In this document: positions 16,413-25,482 of the stretch, piece by piece
Layout of the letters: every line of letters starts with the position of its first letter
How positions within the stretch are numbered: position 1 is the first letter of the stretch
NCBI RefSeq assembly: GCF_016865485.1
Contig: NZ_AP024452.1
Coordinates: 3,804,501-3,868,500 of the forward strand
DNA: 64,000 bases
DNA from: Luteitalea sp. TBR-22
GTDB lineage: Bacteria; Acidobacteriota; Vicinamibacteria; Vicinamibacterales; Vicinamibacteraceae
Reading direction: 5' to 3'
Translations under genes and position numbers: made by a program
The notes under the pieces: model-generated
What the model was told of the DNA's origin: nothing
Databases searched by the model: none
The model's input: only the letters and a program-made list of their open reading frames with translations

Positions 16413-19127
16413 TCACACGGTCGATTCGTAGATCTCGACGATGCGCGACCAGCGCGGGTCGGCACGCACGAGGGCGAACCGCGGGTCGACGCGCAGGTAG
16501 GCCAGGCGCGAACTCTTGCCGCGCGCGGCCAGTTCCAGCCAGAAGAACACCTGCTCCGGCTGCTCCAGGCCGGCATAGGCGGTGGCCAGGAAGAACGCGA
16601 GATCGGGACGGTTGGCCGGGGCGGCTTCATCGTACTGCGTCCGCAACTGCGCCAGCTGCGCCGCCGCGTCCGCGTGCTTGCCCATGCGTCCCAGTGCCGC
16701 GCCGATCTGCGCCTGTGCGAAGGCATCGCGGCCGTTGCGCCGCGCCAGCAGTTGCCGGCACGTGGTCAGCGCTTCCTCGAACTTGCCGACGACCACGAAG
16801 ATGCGGCACTGCCCGACCAGCGCCGACTCGAGCGAGGCGTCCACGGCGCGCAGTTGCCTGAACGTGTCGAGCGCCTCCTCGTCCCGGCCCGCATAGTGCA
16901 GGCTCATCGCGAGGTAACCCTTCAGGGTGGTCGACAGCGGCGCGAGGCGTCGCGCCTCCATCAGTTGCTCGACCGACTCGGCGGTGCGGCCGCGGCCGGC
17001 GAGCAGCATCGCGAAGCGGGCGCGCGCGTAGACGTTGCTGCCGTCGCGCGCCAGGGCCTGGTGGAACTCGTTCTCGGCTCGCGCCCAATCGCGCCGGTCC
17101 TCGGCGTAGAGATCGGCGAGCGCCGCATGCGCGTCGGCATTCGACGCGTCGCGCGCCAGGGCCGTCGATGCCGCCATCCGCGCGTACTCGAAGGCGCTCG
17201 CGGCAGGAATCGCGTTGAAGCGGTACTGCGTGAGCAGGCACTGCGCCCAGCGCGCATAGCCCGCTGCAAACTCCGGGTCGGCATCGGTTGCCGCCTTGAA
17301 CGACTGGCACGCCTGCGCGGTGCCCTCGGCGCTCTCGGTGGCGCTCTGGCGCAGTCCCCGGGCGTAGTGCTCGAGCGCCTCGGCATTGCCGCGCACCGTC
17401 GACGGGGTCGCTCCGCCGTGCAGCGCTTCCGGATCGAGCCGGAGGTGCGGCGCCAGCGCGCTGGCCAGCGCGTCGCCCAGGCTGTCCAGGGTCGCCGATG
17501 GACCGACGGCGGGCAGGTTCACCGGCAGGGCCCCGGCCATCAGCAGGCGCACGTTGGCGTGGTACCCGTCGGGCAACTGGCGGACCGGCAGCAGCTCGAC
17601 GAGCGCGTCGGCCTGCAGCGTCCCGAGGATGGCGGTGCTCGGCGTCGCGGCATCGTTGAGCGCCGCCACCGCTTCCGCACTCGTGACCCGCACTTCGGGC
17701 GAGGACCGGAGGCGGCTGGCCAGGCTGGTGGCCACGGCAAACGTCTGTGGATCGAAACTCGACGCCGACACCGTCATGGGGCGCACCGCCACCACGGGCG
17801 TGCTCGCGGTCGCCCGTTGCAGGGCCGGCGCCGGTTCGCGTGGCAACAGCCAGGCGACCAGCGCCACGAGGATGGCGCCGATCAGGAAGCCGGCCGCCGC
17901 GATGTGCCACCAGCGGAACGTCCACGGCCGGGCGACCATGCCGGACATGGGTGCGGCCGGTTCCGCCGCCGGCAGGGCCGCCATCGCCGCGGCCACGGCC
18001 TCACGGTCGACGGTGATCGTGCTGTCGAGGCCCAGCGACCGTGCCAGCGCCTCCTGCAACGCGCCGGCGCTGGCGTAGCGGCGGGCCGGATCGGGGTGAC
18101 AGGCGCGCTCGACGACGCGCGCGAAGTCGTCGGCAAGGTCGGGCCGCGCGTCGTGCAGACGGAAGCGCCGGCCCTCGCGGTGCGCCTGACGGAGGTCGTC
18201 GAGCGAGGAGGCGCTGACCGGGTACTGCCCGGTGACCAGGTGGAACAGCAGCACGCCGAGGCCGTAGATGTCGGACTTGACGGTGGCCTCCGCGCCGCGC
18301 AGCAGCTCGGGGGCCAGGTACAGCGGCGTGCCGGTGAGCCGCCCGCTCTGGGTGGGCCCGGCCGCGTGGACGTACTGTCCCGCGCCGAAGTCCATCAGCA
18401 CCAGGCGGCCGCCCTCCTCGCGCATGACGTTCTGCGCCTTGATGTCGCGGTGTACGAGCCCGGCCTTGTGCACGGCGGCGAGCGCCCGACACAGTTCCTG
18501 CCCGATGAGCGCGGCTTCCCGGGCGCCGAACGACCCGGTGGATCGCAACAACTGCTCGAGCGTGCGTCCGCGGATGTACTCCATCCAGAGACCGATGCGC
18601 CCGTCCTGCTCCTCGACGCCGAACACCGTGACCACGTTGCGATGGCGGACCCGGGCCAGGATGCGGCCCTCGTGGAGGATCTTCTCGGCCAGTTCGGCGG
18701 TCTGGCGGCCCTTGCGCAGCAGCTTCAGGGCGACGTCGCGATCGAGCCGGGTGTCGCGGGCCCGATAGACGTTGCCGAACGAGCCCTGCCCGATCTGCTC
18801 GATGAGCTCGAGGTGCCCCCAGTGATCGACCGGCCCGGTGGCGGGCGGCGGCAACACCCGTTCCTCGACCGTCGGCGCGTCGGTGTCGGTCAGGGCAGGG
18901 CCGATGCGGCCGACGACCCGCGCCCGCGTGGTGCGGGTGCCCGCAACCGATGCCGGGGGATCCGAGCGGTGCAGCTGCGCGACGCCGGCCAGCACGCGCA
19001 GGTCGTTCAGCAGCTGGCGGTCCTCCTCGTCGTCGACGGTCGCCTCGAGGCGCTGCCAGTCGATCTCCGCGGTGCCGTCGGCCACCGAGGCGGCAAGTTC
19101 GAGCAGACGAGTGCGATGGGCGCCCAT
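16413..19127 (-). CDS. Transmembrane Ser/Thr protein kinase with C-terminal TPR region
   Basis: From the ATG at 19127 the protein has 904 residues. After about 105 N-terminal residues comes a Hanks-type kinase domain with the Gly loop IGQGSFGNVYRA, catalytic HRDIKAQNVM and DFGAGQY in place of the canonical DFG-hydrophobic. A single membrane helix (AAAGFLIGAILVALVAWLL) follows, then an extracytoplasmic region with an adenylate-cyclase-associated TolB-like start and many TPR-like repeats. Such kinases are abundant in Acidobacteriota and sense unknown signals. A start at 19271 is open but would add a basic, unlikely N-terminus. It precedes the small protein and SagB-type gene on the same strand. 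Confidence 0.88.
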   Translation of the reverse strand: MGAHRTRLLELAASVADGTAEIDWQRLEATVDDEEDRQLLNDLRVLAGVAQLHRSDPPASVAGTRTTRARVVGRIGPALTDTDAPTVEERVLPPPATGPVDHWGHLELIEQIGQGSFGNVYRARDTRLDRDVALKLLRKGRQTAELAEKILHEGRILARVRHRNVVTVFGVEEQDGRIGLWMEYIRGRTLEQLLRSTGSFGAREAALIGQELCRALAAVHKAGLVHRDIKAQNVMREEGGRLVLMDFGAGQYVHAAGPTQSGRLTGTPLYLAPELLRGAEATVKSDIYGLGVLLFHLVTGQYPVSASSLDDLRQAHREGRRFRLHDARPDLADDFARVVERACHPDPARRYASAGALQEALARSLGLDSTITVDREAVAAAMAALPAAEPAAPMSGMVARPWTFRWWHIAAAGFLIGAILVALVAWLLPREPAPALQRATASTPVVAVRPMTVSASSFDPQTFAVATSLASRLRSSPEVRVTSAEAVAALNDAATPSTAILGTLQADALVELLPVRQLPDGYHANVRLLMAGALPVNLPAVGPSATLDSLGDALASALAPHLRLDPEALHGGATPSTVRGNAEALEHYARGLRQSATESAEGTAQACQSFKAATDADPEFAAGYARWAQCLLTQYRFNAIPAASAFEYARMAASTALARDASNADAHAALADLYAEDRRDWARAENEFHQALARDGSNVYARARFAMLLAGRGRTAESVEQLMEARRLAPLSTTLKGYLAMSLHYAGRDEEALDTFRQLRAVDASLESALVGQCRIFVVVGKFEEALTTCRQLLARRNGRDAFAQAQIGAALGRMGKHADAAAQLAQLRTQYDEAAPANRPDLAFFLATAYAGLEQPEQVFFWLELAARGKSSRLAYLRVDPRFALVRADPRWSRIVEIYESTV

Positions 19128-19214
19128 GGCGATTCTCGATTGCGGCCAGCAACACCCAACCGCTCCGATGTCAGAAACGTTACAGCGGTGCGGATCGAAC
19201 CCGCCGCCAAGCTC

Positions 19215-19265
19215 GACTTTGACACGGCGCTTGACTTTGACGCATCGAGGGTTCATTTTTTGATT
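19215..19265 (+). promoter_or_regulatory. Candidate promoter with direct repeats for the TonB/Feo operon
   Basis: Two copies of GACTTTGAC (19215-19223 and 19233-19241) lie 18 nt apart. The second overlaps a good -35 element (TTGACG, 19237-19242), which is 16 nt from a weak -10 box (TTTGAT, 19259-19264). Transcription would start about 6 nt before the ATG at 19277. The repeats are well placed for a repressor, but which one is unknown. Confidence 0.45.
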
Positions 19266-19276
19266 AGTCAAAAACG

Positions 19277-21466
19277 ATGGGTCTTCCCCACCTCGCCCTG
19301 CTCGTGTTGTCGTCGGTTCAGCCCGCCCCCTCGTGTCCGATGTCCCTCGAGGTCCGGGACGCGGCCGGTGCGATGGTCCCCGGCGCCGCGGTGGTTTCCG
19401 TCGAGGGGACGGTGCTGACGGTGAGTGACGCCGACGGCCGTGCCTGTGTGGCGCCGTCGCAGCGCGTGCGGGTCGAGGTGCCTGGCCTCGGCTCGGCCGA
19501 CGTCGCGGCCACCACGGGCCCGGTCTCGGTGGTCCTGTCGCCGAACTTCAGCGCCGACGTCGAAGTCGCCGCCGAGCGGCGTGACGCGCGGTTGCGCGAC
19601 GCGCCGGTCCGGACCGAGGTCGTCTCGCGCGATTTCGTCGAGCAGGTCGGGGCGCGGACGCTGGCCGACGCGGTGGAGTACACGACGGGCGTGCGGGTCG
19701 AGAACAACTGCCAGAACTGCAACTTCTCGCAGGTGCGCCTGCTCGGGCTCGAGGGGCCGTACACGCAGATCCTGATGGACGGGCAGCCGACGCTGTCCTC
19801 GCTGGCGCAGGTCTACGGGCTCGAGCAGATTCCGGCGCGCCTCATCGACCGCATCGAGGTCACCAAGGGCGGCGGCGCGGCATTGCTGGGGCCCGGATCG
19901 GTCGGCGGCGTGATCAACGTGGTGACGCGGGAGCCCGCGACGCGTGGCTATCAGGTCGACACGACGGTGGGGACGGCGGGTGGAACTCCGCTGACGAGCA
20001 CCTCGGCGGCGCTGGACTGGGTGAGCGCCGACAAGCGTGGGCTGGTGACCGCATACGGCCAGGCCGACCGTGTCTCGGCGATCGACCTGACGGGCGACGG
20101 CTACACCGAGGTGTCCCGGCGGGCGCTCGAGGCCGGCGGCGTGCGCGGCCACCGCGTGCTGCTCGACAACCGCGCGCGGATCACCCTGGACGCGAGCGCG
20201 ATGCACGAGGATCGGCGCGGGGGAAATGCCCTCGACCTGCCGCCGCACGAGGCCGACGTCGCCGAGGCCATCGACACGCGACGCGAGGCCGCGACGCTCA
20301 CCTGGCTGCATGCCCCGACGCCGCGCAGCGACTATCGCCTCACGGTGTCGGCCGCCGACACCCGGCGCGACAGCTACTACGGCGTCGGTCGCGATCCGCT
20401 GGCCTACGGCGACACGCGCAGCCGGCTCGGCGTCGCCGACCTGCTCATCAACCGGTATGCGACGCGACACGTGGTGAGCGGCGGCGCGCAGGTGACGCTG
20501 GAGCGGCTGCAGGACTCGCAGCCCGGTTACGGTCGCGCCCTCGATCTCAGGTACCAGCAGGTCGGCGCCTTCGTGCAGGACGAGTGGACGTTCCGGCCGG
20601 GGTGGCAGGTGCTCACCGGGGTGCGCGTCGATCGCCACTCGGCACTGTCGCGGGCGCAGGTCCTGCCGCGTGCCGCGCTGCGCGCTTCGCCGCGCCCGTT
20701 CCTCGACCTGCGCGTCTCGTACGCACAGGGCATCCGCGCGCCGCAGGTGTTCGACGAGGACCTGCACATCGCCTCGGTGGGCGGCGAGGCGCGCGTCGTG
20801 GTCGTGGACCCGGCGCTGCGCCCCGAGCGGTCCACCAACTGGATGGCCGGGGCCGAATGGAAGCCGACGCTCTGGGGCGGACAGGCGCTGCTCGAGGCCA
20901 ACGCGTTCCACACACGCCTGCGCGATCAGTTCCACCTGCAGGAAGACGATCTGCCGGATACCGGTGTGCACGAGTTCCGCAAGGTGAACCTGGGCACGGC
21001 CACCGTGCGCGGCGTCGAGGCCAACCTCGGGTGGGGGCGCGGCGACCACCTGGTCCTGCAGGGCGGATTCGTCCTGCAGCGCAGCACGTTCGGCCAGCCG
21101 GACCCGGACTTCGGCAGCACGCGCTTCTTCCGCACGCCCGACGTGTACGGCAACGCGTCGATCACGCTGAAGGAACTGCTGCCGGTGGATCTGTTCGCCG
21201 GGCTGCGGGTGACCGGCCCGATGCTCGCGCCGCATTTCGCGGGGGCCATTCCGGAAGACCGACTCGAGCGCACGCCGTCGTTCGTGCAGGTGGACGTCTC
21301 GGCGTCGCGGCGGCTCACCTCGATGCTCGCGCTCACCCTGGCCGTGCGCAACCTCACCAACGCGTATCAACGCGACCTCGATCAGGGGCCGCTGCGCGAC
21401 TCGGCCTACGTGTACGGGCCACGGTTCCCGCGCACGGTGCAGCTGTCGCTGCGCGTCGGCCGATGA
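19277..21466 (+). CDS. TonB-dependent outer-membrane receptor
   Basis: The 729-residue protein has a short N-terminal beta-sandwich (CarboxypepD-like) segment, a plug domain and a C-terminal beta-barrel ending in an aromatic-rich strand (TVQLSLRVGR). The plug shows VENNCQNCNFSQVRLLGLEG with a CxxC pair, then QILMDGQPTLSS and IDRIEVTKGGGAALLGPGSVGGVINV, the classical plug end. It imports a scarce ligand through the outer membrane using TonB energy. The following TlpA, DtxR-FeoA and FeoB genes suggest iron or another metal. The signal peptide is short. Its stop overlaps the next start as ATGA. Confidence 0.9.
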   Translation: MGLPHLALLVLSSVQPAPSCPMSLEVRDAAGAMVPGAAVVSVEGTVLTVSDADGRACVAPSQRVRVEVPGLGSADVAATTGPVSVVLSPNFSADVEVAAERRDARLRDAPVRTEVVSRDFVEQVGARTLADAVEYTTGVRVENNCQNCNFSQVRLLGLEGPYTQILMDGQPTLSSLAQVYGLEQIPARLIDRIEVTKGGGAALLGPGSVGGVINVVTREPATRGYQVDTTVGTAGGTPLTSTSAALDWVSADKRGLVTAYGQADRVSAIDLTGDGYTEVSRRALEAGGVRGHRVLLDNRARITLDASAMHEDRRGGNALDLPPHEADVAEAIDTRREAATLTWLHAPTPRSDYRLTVSAADTRRDSYYGVGRDPLAYGDTRSRLGVADLLINRYATRHVVSGGAQVTLERLQDSQPGYGRALDLRYQQVGAFVQDEWTFRPGWQVLTGVRVDRHSALSRAQVLPRAALRASPRPFLDLRVSYAQGIRAPQVFDEDLHIASVGGEARVVVVDPALRPERSTNWMAGAEWKPTLWGGQALLEANAFHTRLRDQFHLQEDDLPDTGVHEFRKVNLGTATVRGVEANLGWGRGDHLVLQGGFVLQRSTFGQPDPDFGSTRFFRTPDVYGNASITLKELLPVDLFAGLRVTGPMLAPHFAGAIPEDRLERTPSFVQVDVSASRRLTSMLALTLAVRNLTNAYQRDLDQGPLRDSAYVYGPRFPRTVQLSLRVGR

Positions 21467-22029
21467 GAGCGTCGCTCCTGGTAATCGTGGCCGCGATGGC
21501 CACAGCCGGCTGGCTGACCCCGGGCGCGCTCGAGGCAGAGGCCCGTTCCCGCGCGGCCGACGCGGCGGGTTCGGTGATCGTCGAGAACCGTCTGGCGCCG
21601 GCCGGCACCGCAGGACTGCCGGCGACCCTGCGGGTGGTGGACATCGACGGGCGGCCGTGGACGGCCACGCAGCTGCGCGGGCGGGTCGTGCTGATCGACT
21701 TCTGGGCCACCTGGTGCGCGCCCTGCCTGGCCGACCTGCCCCGCCTGCAGCGCCTGCAGGCGCGCCACGGCCGGACCGACTTGACGATCCTCGGGGTGAG
21801 CCTCGATCGTGGCTCCGTGCGTGACTTGCGGAGCTGGCTGCAGCGGCAGGGCATCGACTGGCCGCAGGTGCGCGAGGCCGGCGCGTTCGACGGTCCGCTG
21901 GCCCGCACCTTCGGCGTCGTCGCCGTTCCCGCGACGTTCCTGTTCCGCCGCGACGGCCGCCTCGAGGCGTCCTACCTGCGGGGCGCCGGGCTCGAGGCGC
22001 GGGTGAGCAGGCTGGTGGAGGAGCGATGA
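21463..22029 (+). CDS. TlpA-like membrane-anchored thioredoxin
   Basis: The 188-residue protein starts with a signal or anchor helix (residues 3-22) and has a TlpA/ResA-type thioredoxin fold. The redox motif is FWATWCAPC, with Cys at 85 and 88, and the cis-Pro segment is VVAVPATFLF. It should act in the periplasm on disulfides. Linked by 4-nt ATGA overlaps to both neighbours, it belongs to the TonB/Feo operon. It may keep the receptor CxxC or the ligand reduced, but that is only inferred. Confidence 0.85.
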   Translation: MRASLLVIVAAMATAGWLTPGALEAEARSRAADAAGSVIVENRLAPAGTAGLPATLRVVDIDGRPWTATQLRGRVVLIDFWATWCAPCLADLPRLQRLQARHGRTDLTILGVSLDRGSVRDLRSWLQRQGIDWPQVREAGAFDGPLARTFGVVAVPATFLFRRDGRLEASYLRGAGLEARVSRLVEER

Positions 22030-23069
22030 CCGGCGTGGTGATCTGGTGGATCGTGGTGGCGGTGGTCGTCGGGGCAATCGTGATCTGGCCCCGGTACGGC
22101 GCCCTGGCACGCGGCCGGCGATCGGCGGCGAGTCGACGGCAGGAGCGCGGCGACAACGCCCTCAAGCACCTGCTCCACGAAGCGCAGGCCGGGCGATCCG
22201 GATCGTTTGCCTCGCTCAAGGGCACCCTCGGCCTCGGTGATCGGGCGCTGCTGCGGGTGATGGAGGGGCTGCGGGCCGGCGGCCTGACCGCGTCGGAAGG
22301 CGGGCGCTATCACCTCACGGCGAGCGGCGAGCAGCGCGCCCGCCACCTGGTGCGCGCCCATCGGCTGATCGAGCGCTACCTCGCCGACGAGGCGCGCCTG
22401 CCGCTCACCGACGTGCACCGGGTCGCCGAACGGCTCGAGCACCGGCTCTCGGAGGCCGAGGCCGATCGCCTGTCGGCCTCCCTCGGGCATCCCGAGCGCG
22501 ATCCTCACGGGGATCCGATTCCCTGGGCCGGGGAGAGTTCAGACGATCCCGGGACGCCGATCACGGCGTGGCGGACCGGCCAGGACGGCCGCATCGCCCA
22601 TCTCGAGGACGAGCCGGCCGCGACCTTCCGCGCGCTGGTCGATCTCGGCCTGCAGCCCGGGCAGGCGTTCCACGTCGTCGAGGCGACCGCCGACGCGCTG
22701 CACCTGCACGTGGAAGACCGCCCGGTGCGGTTGCCGCTCGAGCACGCCGGCAACGTGTTCGCGCAGCCGCTGGAAGCGGGCGCCGGACAGACCACGGGCC
22801 TGCTGCGGCTCTCGGATCTGCCTCCCGGGCAGGACGGGGACATCGTGTCGCTCTCGCCCAGCTGCCAGGGGTTCACGCGGCGCCGGCTCCTCGACCTCGG
22901 ATTCACGCCGGGGACACGCGTGCGGCCGGTGCTCGAGACGTTTGCCGGCGACCCGCGGGCGTTCCGCGTGCGCGGCACCACCATCGCGCTGCGGCGCGAT
23001 CAGTCGTCGGCGGTGATCGTGCGTCGCGCCGGCAGCAGCAGCGCAGGCGCACGGGAGGCACAGGCATGA
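22026..23069 (+). CDS. Membrane-anchored DtxR-type regulator fused to a FeoA domain
   Basis: The 347-residue protein has an N-terminal membrane helix (VVIWWIVVAVVVGAIVIWP, residues 5-23). Residues about 45-160 resemble the winged-helix and dimerisation domains of DtxR/MntR iron-dependent repressors. The C-terminal third is a FeoA SH3-like domain (GQDGDIVSLSP, then RRRLLDLGFTPGTRVRPV). FeoA supports FeoB-mediated ferrous iron transport. The joined domains could link iron sensing to transport directly at the membrane. ATGA overlaps tie it to the TlpA and FeoB genes. Confidence 0.8.
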   Translation: MTGVVIWWIVVAVVVGAIVIWPRYGALARGRRSAASRRQERGDNALKHLLHEAQAGRSGSFASLKGTLGLGDRALLRVMEGLRAGGLTASEGGRYHLTASGEQRARHLVRAHRLIERYLADEARLPLTDVHRVAERLEHRLSEAEADRLSASLGHPERDPHGDPIPWAGESSDDPGTPITAWRTGQDGRIAHLEDEPAATFRALVDLGLQPGQAFHVVEATADALHLHVEDRPVRLPLEHAGNVFAQPLEAGAGQTTGLLRLSDLPPGQDGDIVSLSPSCQGFTRRRLLDLGFTPGTRVRPVLETFAGDPRAFRVRGTTIALRRDQSSAVIVRRAGSSSAGAREAQA

Positions 23070-23881
23070 GCGGACACGATTGCGAGAGCTGCCCGGTGGC
23101 CGCCGAACTGGCGCCGATGGGCATGCAGGTCGGCGCGATCGATCGCGTCATCGCGCTGGCGGGCAATCCCAACACCGGCAAGAGCACCCTCTTCAACGCG
23201 CTCACCGGCCTGCACCAGCACACGGGCAACTGGCCAGGCAAGACGGTGACGCGCGCCGAGGGCGGGTTCGCCTGGAACGACGTGCGCTACAAGATCGTCG
23301 ACCTGCCGGGGACGTACTCGCTGCTGTCGGCCTCGCAGGACGAAGAGGTCGCGCGCGACTTCATCCTGTTCGGCCAGCCGCACGCGGTCATCGTGGTGAC
23401 CGACGCCAGTGCACTCGAGCGGAACCTGAACCTGGCCCTGCAGGTGCTCGAGATCACCGACCGCGTGGTCGTGGCCGTGAACCTGATGGACGAGGCGCGG
23501 CGCAAGGGCATCGACGTCGACACGCGCAGCCTGTCGCGCGACCTCGGGGTGCCGGTCGTGCCCATCGTGGCCCGGACCGGGGAGGGGATGCCGGCCCTGC
23601 TCTCGGCGGTGGACGGCGTGTCGAGCGGCGCCATCTCGACTTCGCCGCTGCGGGTGACCGGGACGCCGGAGTTCGAGCACGCGGTCCGCGAGCTGATGAC
23701 CCAGGTGGAGGCGGCAGCGCCGGGCGTGCCCAACAGCCGATGGCTGGCCATCCGCCTGCTCGACGGCGACGCGCGCGTCGAGCAGGCGCTGCGCACCGGC
23801 GAACTGGCGCGCATGGTGTCGCGGCAGCAGCAACGTGACGTGCGCTTCAGCAAGCAGATCGCGCTGCAGGGCGCGCAGTAG
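23066..23881 (+). CDS. feoB: FeoB N-terminal half: GTPase domain of the ferrous iron transporter
   Basis: The 271-residue protein starts with a Cys-containing tail (CESC, residues 6-9) and a complete FeoB G domain: G1 GNPNTGKS (33-40), switch region WPGKTVTRAEG, G3 DLPGTYSL and G4 NLMDE. A GDI-like helical part follows and ends at residue 271. The membrane part that normally follows is a separate ORF 162 nt downstream. The two together total 744 residues, a normal FeoB length, so the transporter appears split within the region between GTPase and membrane domain. Confidence 0.88.
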   Translation: MSGHDCESCPVAAELAPMGMQVGAIDRVIALAGNPNTGKSTLFNALTGLHQHTGNWPGKTVTRAEGGFAWNDVRYKIVDLPGTYSLLSASQDEEVARDFILFGQPHAVIVVTDASALERNLNLALQVLEITDRVVVAVNLMDEARRKGIDVDTRSLSRDLGVPVVPIVARTGEGMPALLSAVDGVSSGAISTSPLRVTGTPEFEHAVRELMTQVEAAAPGVPNSRWLAIRLLDGDARVEQALRTGELARMVSRQQQRDVRFSKQIALQGAQ

Positions 23882-23917
23882 GCGCGGCGACGGCTCACGG
23901 GCTTATGGGGTTCGTAG

Positions 23918-23983
23918 CCGTCGGGCTTGCGACGGTCAGCGATGGTTGGCGAAGGACCAGGGACCGTCGCCCAAGGGCGACGG
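23918..23983. repeat. Two CCGTCG...CGACGG hairpins in the feoB gap
   Basis: Two palindromes lie in the gap: CCGTCGGGCTTGCGACGG at 23918-23935, preceded by GTAG and followed by TCAG, and the perfect 20-mer CCGTCGCCCAAGGGCGACGG at 23964-23983 in the opposite orientation. Related hairpins with different but complementary stem bases occur at 33859, 42528, 42574 and 52296. Confidence 0.75.
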
Positions 23984-24000
23984 CGACGACGGCACGGCCC

Positions 24001-24035
24001 CCGAAGGCCGATGGCCGACGGACGAAGGCCGAAAG
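24001..24035. repeat. Degenerate heptanucleotide array, unit CCGAAGG
   Basis: Five consecutive seven-base units (CCGAAGG, CCGATGG, CCGACGG, ACGAAGG, CCGAAAG) lie just upstream of the second feoB half. Units are diverged but keep the seven-base register. Confidence 0.55.
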
Positions 24036-24043
24036 AGTGAAGC

Positions 24044-25465
24044 ATGAGTGACCGCGTGATCGAGACCGTGCCGCCCGATGCCGACGCCGTGCTGGCGCGG
24101 GCGCGAGAACTGCGTCGGCAGTTGAGCGGCGGTTTCCGCGAGGAAGCCGTCAAGTCGCTCTATGCCGAAGCCGAGCGCGTCGCGCGCCGCGCGGTGTCGC
24201 AGGGGGGCGACATGCGCGCCATCGCGTTCGAGCAGCGCATCGACAGGCTCGTCACGTCGCCGTGGTTCGGCCTGCCGATCATGCTCGTGCTCCTGGCCAT
24301 CGTCTTCTGGCTCACCATCGCCGGCGCCAACGTGCCGTCGGCCCTGCTGGCCCAGGGCCTGTTCTGGATCGAGGCGCAGGCCGTCACGCTGTTCGACGCC
24401 GCCGGGGTGCCGTGGTGGATCACCGGCTTCCTGTGGCACGGGGTGTACCGGGGGCTGGCCTGGGTGGTCAGCGTGATGCTGCCGCCGATGGCCATCTTCT
24501 TCCCGCTGTTCACCGTGTTCGAGGACCTGGGCTACCTGCCTCGCGTCGCCTTCAACCTCGACTTCCTGTTCCGGCGCGCCGGTGCGCACGGCAAGCAGGC
24601 CCTGACGATGGCGATGGGGTTCGGCTGCAACGCCGCCGGGGTGATCGCCACACGGATCATCGACTCGCCGCGCGAGCGGCTGGTCGCCATCCTGACCAAC
24701 AACTTCGTGCCCTGCAACGGGCGCTTCCCCACCCTGATCATGCTCGGCACGATCTTCGTGGGGGCCTCCTTCGCGCCGGCCTTCGCGTCGGTGGCGGCCG
24801 CCGGCGCGGTGGTGGGCGTGGTGATCCTCGGCATCGGCTTCACGCTGCTGATGTCGTGGTTGTTGTCGCGCACGATCCTGCGGGGCGAGGCGTCGGCCTT
24901 CACGCTGGAGCTGCCGCCGTATCGGCGCCCCAACATCGGCCGGATCTTCTACACGTCGCTCATCGACCGCACGCTGTTCGTGTTGTACCGGGCCATGTGG
25001 ACCGCCGCCCCGGCAGGCGCCGTCATCTGGTTGCTGGCCAACATCCGCTGGGGCGATCGCACCCTGGCCGCGATCTCGGCCGGGTGGCTCGATCCCCTCG
25101 GTCACGCCATCGGCCTCGATGGCGTGATCCTGCTCACCTACGTCATCGCCATCCCGGCCAACGAGATCGTCGTGCCGACCCTGGTGATGGCCTACATGGG
25201 CACCGGCATGATGACGGAGATGGAGGGCCTCGGCGACCTGCGGCGCCTGCTCGTCGACCAGCAGGGCTGGACGACGCTGACCGCCGTGAACCTGATGCTG
25301 TTCTCCCTCCTGCACAACCCCTGCGCCACGACGATCCTGACGATCTACAAGGAGACCCTCAGCGCGAAGTGGGCCACCGTCGGTGCCCTGCTCCCGCTCG
25401 GGACCGCGTTCCTGGTGTGCTTCCTGACCGCAACGCTCGCCCGCGCGTTCGGCTGGGGAGGCTGA
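24044..25465 (+). CDS. feoB: FeoB C-terminal half: membrane permease with Gate motifs
   Basis: The 473-residue protein begins with the amphipathic helices that join GTPase and membrane domain in FeoB (AVKSLYAEAERVARRAV). It then carries eight or more membrane helices with the FeoB Gate motifs. Visible ones are LPRVAFNLDFLFRRAGAHGKQALTMAMGFGCNAAG and NNFVPCNGRFPTL, where the conserved Cys residues of both gates are kept, and PANEIVVPTLVMAYMG later. It should form the Fe2+ channel with the separate GTPase encoded upstream. The stop TGA lies in a TGAGCCA heptad-like sequence leading into the hairpin repeat. Confidence 0.87.
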   Translation: MSDRVIETVPPDADAVLARARELRRQLSGGFREEAVKSLYAEAERVARRAVSQGGDMRAIAFEQRIDRLVTSPWFGLPIMLVLLAIVFWLTIAGANVPSALLAQGLFWIEAQAVTLFDAAGVPWWITGFLWHGVYRGLAWVVSVMLPPMAIFFPLFTVFEDLGYLPRVAFNLDFLFRRAGAHGKQALTMAMGFGCNAAGVIATRIIDSPRERLVAILTNNFVPCNGRFPTLIMLGTIFVGASFAPAFASVAAAGAVVGVVILGIGFTLLMSWLLSRTILRGEASAFTLELPPYRRPNIGRIFYTSLIDRTLFVLYRAMWTAAPAGAVIWLLANIRWGDRTLAAISAGWLDPLGHAIGLDGVILLTYVIAIPANEIVVPTLVMAYMGTGMMTEMEGLGDLRRLLVDQQGWTTLTAVNLMLFSLLHNPCATTILTIYKETLSAKWATVGALLPLGTAFLVCFLTATLARAFGWGG

Positions 25466-25482
25466 GCCACGCGCTCGTGCTC

